Shown here piece after piece: positions 58,290 through 64,000 of a DNA stretch of 64,000 bases. The first letter of the stretch is position 1; each line of letters starts with the position of its first letter. A program made the position numbers and the translations under genes. The stretch comes from Siphonodentalium dalli. Taxonomy: Eukaryota > Mollusca > Scaphopoda > Gadilida > Siphonodentaliidae. The notes below the pieces were generated by a model. The model saw nothing but the letters and a program-made list of their open reading frames with translations. It was not told the DNA's origin and made no database searches. The stretch is taken from NCBI GenBank assembly GCA_032622095.1, contig CP136069.1:50392760-50456759 (forward strand), in the 5' to 3' direction.

Positions 58290-60260
58290 ACCACGTACCA
58301 GTGACTGGCGGGGTGCTACCATCGTTGATTTGGAAAACAAATCTTCAAGGGCGAATGCCACAGCTCCTGAGCCTTAGGGTGGGGAAGACTCATCATGTAC
58401 CACTAACAGCGCACCAGCCAACCAGACTTCAGTTCTTCCCAGATGTAACCGCAGCTCGAGCTCTCATTTGCTCTCGCAATTCAGAAGACGGATGTACTTG
58501 CGCCTGTATAATCATCAGTTGTGTTTTTCTCAAATTCAATGTCATTGTGGGATAGACCTCAAAACATGCATGTTCCATGGCACTTTCACATTCCCATAAT
58601 TTAACTGCGATGGGAACGATTTTATATATACCTTCCAATAGTTTAATATTGAATCAATGATTACTATGACCATGCACATTTTGTCAAGAGGGAACAGTGC
58701 ACAGTTTAATATTCGTGAATTAGAAAATTACAATTGCATACGGCTGCGTGAACAATTGCTCCTGTCTCCTGGGAAGGACTGAGACTTCTGACTCTTCCCC
58801 ACGGTCCGTGGCCCACTCCATTACGAGAGTGGGTCTTGTCCCCCTGGAATCATACTCCCTCGGGATATTCCAGGCCTGCTCCACCATCTGCGGACTTTCC
58901 GTAAGTGTATAAAACGTTCTCCTCACCGTAAGCAAGGACACCGCTATGTTCTTGCACAGATCTCATCGTCCTCTTCGCCGAGAAAAGACAGTATCTTACC
59001 TGCGGTTTAATTTCTAGCAGGTAAGATCACGTGGCCATAGTAAATAACGGAATTTACCTTATTAACCTTGTTTTGCAATAACTAACAAATGTTTTGTATA
59101 TTATGCTTGCTAATAACTAACAGAATGTCTTGTCTTGCTTATAGTCGAACGAGATTCGACTTTGATGGCCGTACGGGTTGCTCATGAATATACGCGATAT
59201 TGTCATAGTTGGTTGAGGGCCCATTGGTCCATGGTTTTATATTTTGAGCAAACGTACCAGTCTTAACTCGGGCAGGAACCATTCGGTCCCCCCTGGTCAT
59301 GCTGCAAGCCCCGTCTTCTGCAGACCGTGGGAGGCAGGGTACCGTCCTCCGGAGATTCGGGCAACCAATCCTCCAGGACACAAGCACCCGCGCCTTTGGC
59401 GACTGTTCTGGGTGGGGAAGCCTCGTTGTCCCGTGCCGCACAAAGCGCACCAGCCAACTGGCCTTCTGACGCTTCCCCACGGCGCCGTGGCCCACTCCAT
59501 TACGAGGGTCGGTCTTGTCCCCCTGGAAACGTCATCCCAAGTGATACGTCCAGGCCTGCTGCTCTGCCGTCAGGGGATCCTAGTGGTATGTCATCGACGT
59601 TTATGTCAGCGTGTCAGGACCACCTGCATTTGGGAGATTCGGTGGGGGGGGCTTTCCCTGGTCAAATGGATCCTTTCAATTTCCCTTTTTTCCGCCATTT
59701 TAGCCTTGGGGTGGGAAATAACACCTTAAAATCTAACTGCGAGCGCAATTGTTACTCGTTCGAGCCATTCCCAGTGTGGGCTTCCCTCTAGTACCGGTAC
59801 CTTACCTCAACCTGATGCAGGCTGTTCTGTTGCTGGCGTCGATCCTGACATGCTTTCTAGTTTCTATAATTCTCCTGGCGTCTGATGGCTTTGACGACGA
59901 TGAGCAAGGATCTCGGGCCGACGGTGGTTCCCACTGTCGGTCAAGGATTCTGTCGTTCCTAGGGAACTCGCTTTGCGTACGGACACGACACGGGTCGATC
60001 TCTTGTAAAAACTTCATCACAGGATATGTGTAAAATCTTGTTACAATGAATTACACAAACTTTGCACAACTGTACCAGTCCTCGGGCTGTACCAGTTCCC
60101 GCCCCCTGGTCCTGCATCAGCAGACCGTGGCAGGCAGAGTGCCGTTCTCTGAGATTCGGGCAACCAATCCTCTGTGACAATAGCACCAGAGCCTTTGGAG
60201 GCTGTTCTGTGTGAGGAAGACTCGCTGTCGCGTACCGTCAATAGCGCTTTCTATTTGGGA
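58290..60260. repeat. Three diverged copies of an unidentified GC-richer repeat
   Basis: Blocks near 58300-58950, 59265-59580 and 60070-60260 share 'cagaccgtgg(g/c)aggcag', 'gattcgggcaaccaatcctc', 'ctgttctg(g/t)gtg(g/a)ggaag' and 'gtggcccactccattacgag'. Read on the minus strand, the peptides 'SRGTRPTLVMEWAT' and 'G(A/S)GA.V.EDWLPES' recur in two copies, and the third copy has a stop in the equivalent place. Coding origin is possible but unproven, because DNA similarity alone would also conserve these peptides. I recognise no family. Confidence 0.5.
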
Positions 60261-60587
60261 AGATATAAATAGTAAATACCGCCATCACTCTCATCGCAGG
60301 ACACGAGAAAAAAGCAGCAGCAGAAGAAGAAGTCTCTACTGCTCGGTTTCTACTAGTAGCTGGCACGTATGGTTTGGCACTGCCTGGGATGTTTATTCCA
60401 AACGACAAGGGGGGAGGTACAAGCTTGAGCAATGCTGGAATCTGAATTTATGAGCTCTTTCACATAACATATCAAAGCTGATTCATGACTAAATCACATT
60501 TACATGAAATCTGTTTGGAAGAGTACATTCCCGTCAAACTGGAATATTAAATTTATTGCTCGTTGCCTCCTCCTGGGCTTGCATTCT

Positions 60588-60988
60588 AATCCATATAGTT
60601 CAGTTGAAGGGCTTCTCCTTGGCGGAAAAATATAATTTTTAAAATTAAAATTAGTTTTTCCTCAAGGGAAGCCCGAAACTGAACTATCATAGATCCCTCC
60701 CATGGCGGTGCCATTCCCAACCCCGCGACTCGCAAATCTTATTATTAAAAGTCGGAAATAAAACTGGCTAGATGAATTGTTAAGAGCGCGGGATTTGCAC
60801 GGGACGCATTCATACGTGGGCTAATCCGAGCGCTGATTGACCGGAGTCGCTGATTGACCGGAGTAGGCTAATAAACGGACAATAAATTTTAACCCTCCTG
60901 ATAACACAAGGCCGAGGATAATAATCCATATAGTTCAGTTTCGGGCTTCCCTTGAGGAAAAACTAATTTTAATTTTAAAAATTATATA
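60588..60988. repeat. Inverted repeat with ~56 bp perfect arms
   Basis: 60632-60687 and 60933-60988 are exact reverse complements, centred on 'ttcctcaagggaagcccgaa' and 'actgaactat'. The left side also has a forward 'ccatatagttcagt' at 60592, repeated at 60929, so the element shows both direct and inverted copies of its tip. Confidence 0.85.
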
Positions 60989-61039
60989 TCACGTCGAGTT
61001 GAAGAGGTGAGATCGCTGGATCAAACGAGCCGCCACAGG

Positions 61040-61335
61040 CGTCGGGTTCATGCGGAGTTTGCTGATTTTTTTATCGCGGTCAAAACCCATGACCACGTTG
61101 AATCCGCCGTTTATTATTTATATTTATATACTTACGCTCTTTAAAACACTTCTCCAAATATGTCCGTTATTTCGTCAAAAACACTTTTTCGTTTATAAAA
61201 ATAATTTCCTATTTCTATATTTCGCTCTATATTTCGCCATTTCGCTGTATTTTCCTATTTCGATTTTTCGTGCTATTTCGCTGTATTTTCATATTTAGCT
61301 GTTTCGTTGTATTTCATATTTCGATAATTCGCTAT
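61040..61335. repeat. Fold-back flank repeat and 'tatttcgct' minisatellite
   Basis: 61065-61115 resembles the left flank of the giant fold-back ('tatcgcggtcaaaa', 'gaatccgccgttta'). It is followed by many degenerate ~10-17 bp units of 'ttcgctgtattttc' and variants to about 61335. Confidence 0.65.
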
Positions 61336-61554
61336 ATTTGACATATTATGGGATATGGGATTATATGATAACCACTGATAGTCAATCGAACATCTCGTGC
61401 CACCCGTGCTCGCGATTAGATGCCACTAGCCATCCAATCGTGAACCTCGATTACATATTGTTTGCTATCAAATCCTTGGCGTATTGGCTGACTAGATACT
61501 CAAGCAGTCGTTAATGTCCGACAATCCCCGGTGATTTCCGGGACCAATGTGTTC

Positions 61555-61607
61555 ATAAACCTATGAACGACATTGAAAGTGACGTCACGTTACGTTCATA
61601 GGTTTAT
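61555..61607. repeat. Short hairpin with TGACGTCA in the loop
   Basis: 'ataaacctatgaacg' and 'cgttcataggtttat' pair around a 23-base loop containing the CRE-type palindrome TGACGTCA. Confidence 0.8.
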
Positions 61608-62450
61608 AATTACAACTACTTTCGCTTTGACTAAAATGCGTGCATTTGATTGGTCAATGCCCTTAGATACGCTTGGTAGCGACAATATCTATCAGTGGAG
61701 GGAAGTGTCGTTTCCCGCATCACTGGGGGTAGTGATACCTTAAAAAGTTTGCAAACCAAGTCGAATATCCATGGGGCGAATTAACCCGGAATTTTATTTT
61801 GTCCACCAATCAAATCGCAAGAAATCACTTCCGTTTCTAGTGGTAACACAAGACGCCAAATCTCAGCGAAAAATGATCGCCGATTAAACAGCAAAATAGT
61901 ACATTAATTTATTTGGGGATAAAAGAATGTATTACATAACTATTCCACCATTAGTATTAGCATTTATCCAGCTTCGTGCCAATACTAATATGACATGGCA
62001 GTGGTCATGAGAGCATAGAATGCACATTTGTAGCGATTGTTTACTTTTCGAGTCGCCGGAGACCACATTTATTCGATGGCGAAGTTTGGGAACACCGCTT
62101 CGGAATTGCAATCGAATCGGATTGCCTTTATGACAATACATGTTCTAGAATCGTTTTAAATAAGTGAAATTTACACCAGCAAGTACAGTTTAATAGTTTA
62201 CAGGTGTGGTCTCTTGCTTTTGTGTAGTTGGAATGTCGGAAACAGCGATCGAATTGTGTGTGTTCATCTCGAACTTCCGGTCGGTCGCCCAATTTATTCT
62301 CGACCCAAATTCCCATTTCGGTTAAAAGAGCAGCTGAGTCCAGACACAAATATCACTTGGGTAGTTTTACCATTTTAGTGTTTTTAATATAGTTTCTTTA
62401 AAAAGAACTTGTTTAATCACCAACTAATATGCGGATTGTCGTAATTATAA
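61608..62450. other. No gene recognised
   Basis: Contains 'tgattggtcaatg' near 61648, the same CCAAT block as at 19.06 kb but without a TATA box. The minus-strand short frames at 61932-62349 have no recognised family. Confidence 0.45.
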
Positions 62451-62560
62451 GCAATCAACGTCGTTTTCGATGCATCTGTCGGCGTATAGAAGTGTCGGAT
62501 GCCGAACTACATACTTTGTATAATTTCGCCGACAGATGCATCGAAAACGACGTTGATTGC
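62451..62560. repeat. Inverted repeat with perfect 34 bp arms
   Basis: 62451-62484 and 62527-62560 are exact reverse complements ('gcaatcaacgtcgttttcga' outermost) with a 42-base spacer. It ends just before the sequence homologous to the flanks of the giant fold-back. Confidence 0.92.
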
Positions 62561-62561
62561 A

Positions 62562-62655
62562 TATATGAACGCATTGAATAAGGGGGCGTGTCTACCGTAA
62601 CACTATGGGGAAATCGGAAGAGATATCAGGTGTATGTAAATATACATGTATGACC
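62562..62655 (+). repeat. Unoccupied relative of the giant fold-back insertion site
   Basis: 'atatgaacgcattga..' passes directly into 'ggcgtgtctaccg(t/c)aa', 'cggaag(a/c)gatat' and 'tgtaaatata'. In the 22.8-26.4 kb copy, these two halves lie on either side of the fold-back (22781-22808 and 26387-26460). Confidence 0.65.
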
Positions 62656-62670
62656 TCTTCAATGAGACGT

Positions 62671-62775
62671 GATGCTAAGGCCAATAAAAAAAATACCTTC
62701 GTTTCCAGTAACGGAGGGCAAAAAATTAGGGTAGGGAGGGTTTTTTTTTTTTTTTATTTTTTTTTTTTTAATTTC
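62671..62775. repeat. Relative of the 40.5/42.6 kb terminus
   Basis: 'aaggccaataaaaaaaatac', 'cgtttcc(a)gtaacg' and 'ttagggtagg' occur in the same order as at the inverted termini of 40519-42592, followed by long T runs. Confidence 0.6.
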
Positions 62776-62895
62776 ATGACGCACAAGGTAATAACAGCCC
62801 TTTCTTAATGTATTGTAGATACAGATATACTATATAATAATGTATATAGTCTATCTAGATATAATATTGTAATGAACTTGCAAGGCACTTTATTA

Positions 62896-63510
62896 GTCGA
62901 GTTTTTTTCCAAAACTCGACTTATAGTTTGATGAGGGAGGGGGCGGGCGGCGTGTTTTGCTTATAACTCAACCGTTTATTGACGGATTAAATTTTTTTGG
63001 GTGTGTGAGTACATATCCATGCACGTAAGCTGCAGACAAAAAATCGGGTTCGTCCGCACATTTATTGCAGAGTTATGGCCCTTTGCCATTTTTCACTGAT
63101 TTTAGGCTCGTTAGCGCAACAACTTCAACAAACGTTATCTGATTCGATTGAAATTTGGGATATAGGTGTCTTCCAAGAATATCTCGGACGAGTTCGAAAA
63201 CCGGCCTGGTCCGATAAAATTTGATAGAGTTATGGCCCTTAATTAGTAATTTTTCACGAATTTTCAGCTCGTTAGCGCGATAACTTCAACAAACGTTATC
63301 CGATTTGATTGAAATTTGGTATATAGGTGTCTCCCAAGAATATCTCGGACAAGTTCGAAAACCGGCCTGGTCCGATAAAATTTGATGGAGTTATGGCCCT
63401 TAATTAGTCATTTTTCGATTTTACCTATTAATTAGTCTACCGATACTGATGCACACCAATTGGCGGTAGCCACCGAAAACAAGACACAGCATCTCTGATG
63501 CCACCTCTTG
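62896..63510. repeat. ~160 bp tandem array with hairpin head
   Basis: It opens with the hairpin 'agtcgagtttt..aaaactcgact' (62897-62925). 'gagttatggccctt' then recurs at 63071, 63230 and 63390, with 'ctcgttagcgc', 'aacttcaacaaacgttatc', 'gattgaaatttgg' and 'ccggcctggtccgataaaat' in each unit. The layout (hairpin head plus short arrays) parallels the 'catggccgcc' family. Confidence 0.85.
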
Positions 63511-64000
63511 TTTTATATTCTTTTATTTAAGTTTTTATTTATCATATGGCCTGGCAATAACAGGAGTCAAGACTGCTTTGTACAAATCTTGCATTGGAGT
63601 GGCTGTCTTGAATCTTTTTGTCTTAGGGAAACTTTCACCACACCACATTGGACTCAAAAATACTAAGTCAATACCTCTATTAAACTGATATATACTTTAT
63701 TCTACATGTAGTTAGTTGAAATTATTATTTACAAATTATAGCCAGGACTATTATATATGATTGATTCTTGGTATAATTTAGTACATACATGTAGAATTAA
63801 GTAGTTATTCCGTAATAACATGTTGCGTTAAAGCATGAGTTCCCTGTACATGGTTCAGTGCCTAACTATCAGAAAATTGAACAACAGATTGTTGAGAATT
63901 TGTATGAAACAATCAATTGTCATATATGTCCAAAGCCATTTAATTTGTATTAATTAACACCCCCAAACGTTTCAAATTGAGTTAATAAACATACTCCAAC
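63511..64000. other. No recognisable feature
   Basis: AT-rich to the window end; no supported gene or repeat. Confidence 0.5.

Noticed and set aside
59139-59791. Four overlapping frames of 64-161 residues suggesting a gene
   Set aside because: GC-richer DNA with few stops in any frame. No single frame is supported across the related copies without shifts, so I list it only as a repeat with possible coding origin.

Overview
This window is eukaryotic and almost certainly metazoan nuclear DNA. It has APE-type LINE reverse transcriptases, Helitron-like 3' ends, terminal-inverted-repeat (TIR) transposons, long (TA)n and (CA)n microsatellites, AT-rich spacers and no dense gene array. The abundant array family built on short 'catggccgccagc...catcttgga' and 'accaaacttcatatggatctt' motifs, and the 'agctattgcc...cgtccgtcgtccg' repeat, are styles I associate with marine invertebrates such as molluscs. 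That guess is weak and the species cannot be named. I found no intact host gene, rRNA, tRNA or CRISPR array. The window reads as a repeat graveyard in which the evidence lies in who is inserted into whom.

Layout. 0-5.4 kb: fold-back palindromes, a diverged duplicated 0.4 kb segment, the first 'catggccgcc' array and a TTAA-flanked MITE. 5.4-8.0 kb: a minus-strand pseudogene of a multicopy metazoan protein family with a FEN/XPG-like motif order. 8.0-9.5 kb: two non-autonomous Helitron-like elements abutting each other. 4.8-5.35 and 9.9-10.5 kb: one repeat in inverted orientation around that block. 10.5-16.2 kb: inverted G-rich repeats, a 163 bp UUCG-capped hairpin, a ~380 bp tandem array and the second 'catggccgcc' array. 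16.2-22.5 kb: mostly unassigned, with one possible TATA-to-AATAAA transcription unit at 19.06-19.74 kb. 22.8-26.4 kb: a 3.6 kb giant fold-back whose two arms each received a different later insertion. 26.6-33 kb: more MITEs, then a 718 bp tandem duplication whose second copy holds a 1.16 kb element with perfect 68 bp TIRs and a 9 bp target-site duplication (TSD).

33.8-48.8 kb is a Russian doll. A pair of outer inverted termini encloses a 5'-truncated LINE. The LINE is broken first by an insertion plus an exact 643 bp triplication, and then, just after its YADD catalytic motif, by a 9,344 bp TIR element with a 6 bp TSD. That element in turn carries a second LINE fragment, a MITE, hairpins and tandem arrays. 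A second LINE (endonuclease plus RT, minus strand, frameshifted) lies tail-to-tail at 49.7-52.3 kb. 52.8-53.3 kb is microsatellite. 55.6-57.7 kb is an hAT-like non-autonomous element. 58.3-60.3 kb holds three diverged copies of an unidentified repeat with conserved minus-strand peptides. 60.5-63.5 kb holds further palindromes, an unoccupied relative of the site into which the giant fold-back inserted, and a ~160 bp tandem array.

Nothing here works as an operon or pathway. All coding remnants are broken, and the interest lies in the non-autonomous TIR and palindrome elements and the relative insertion order they record.
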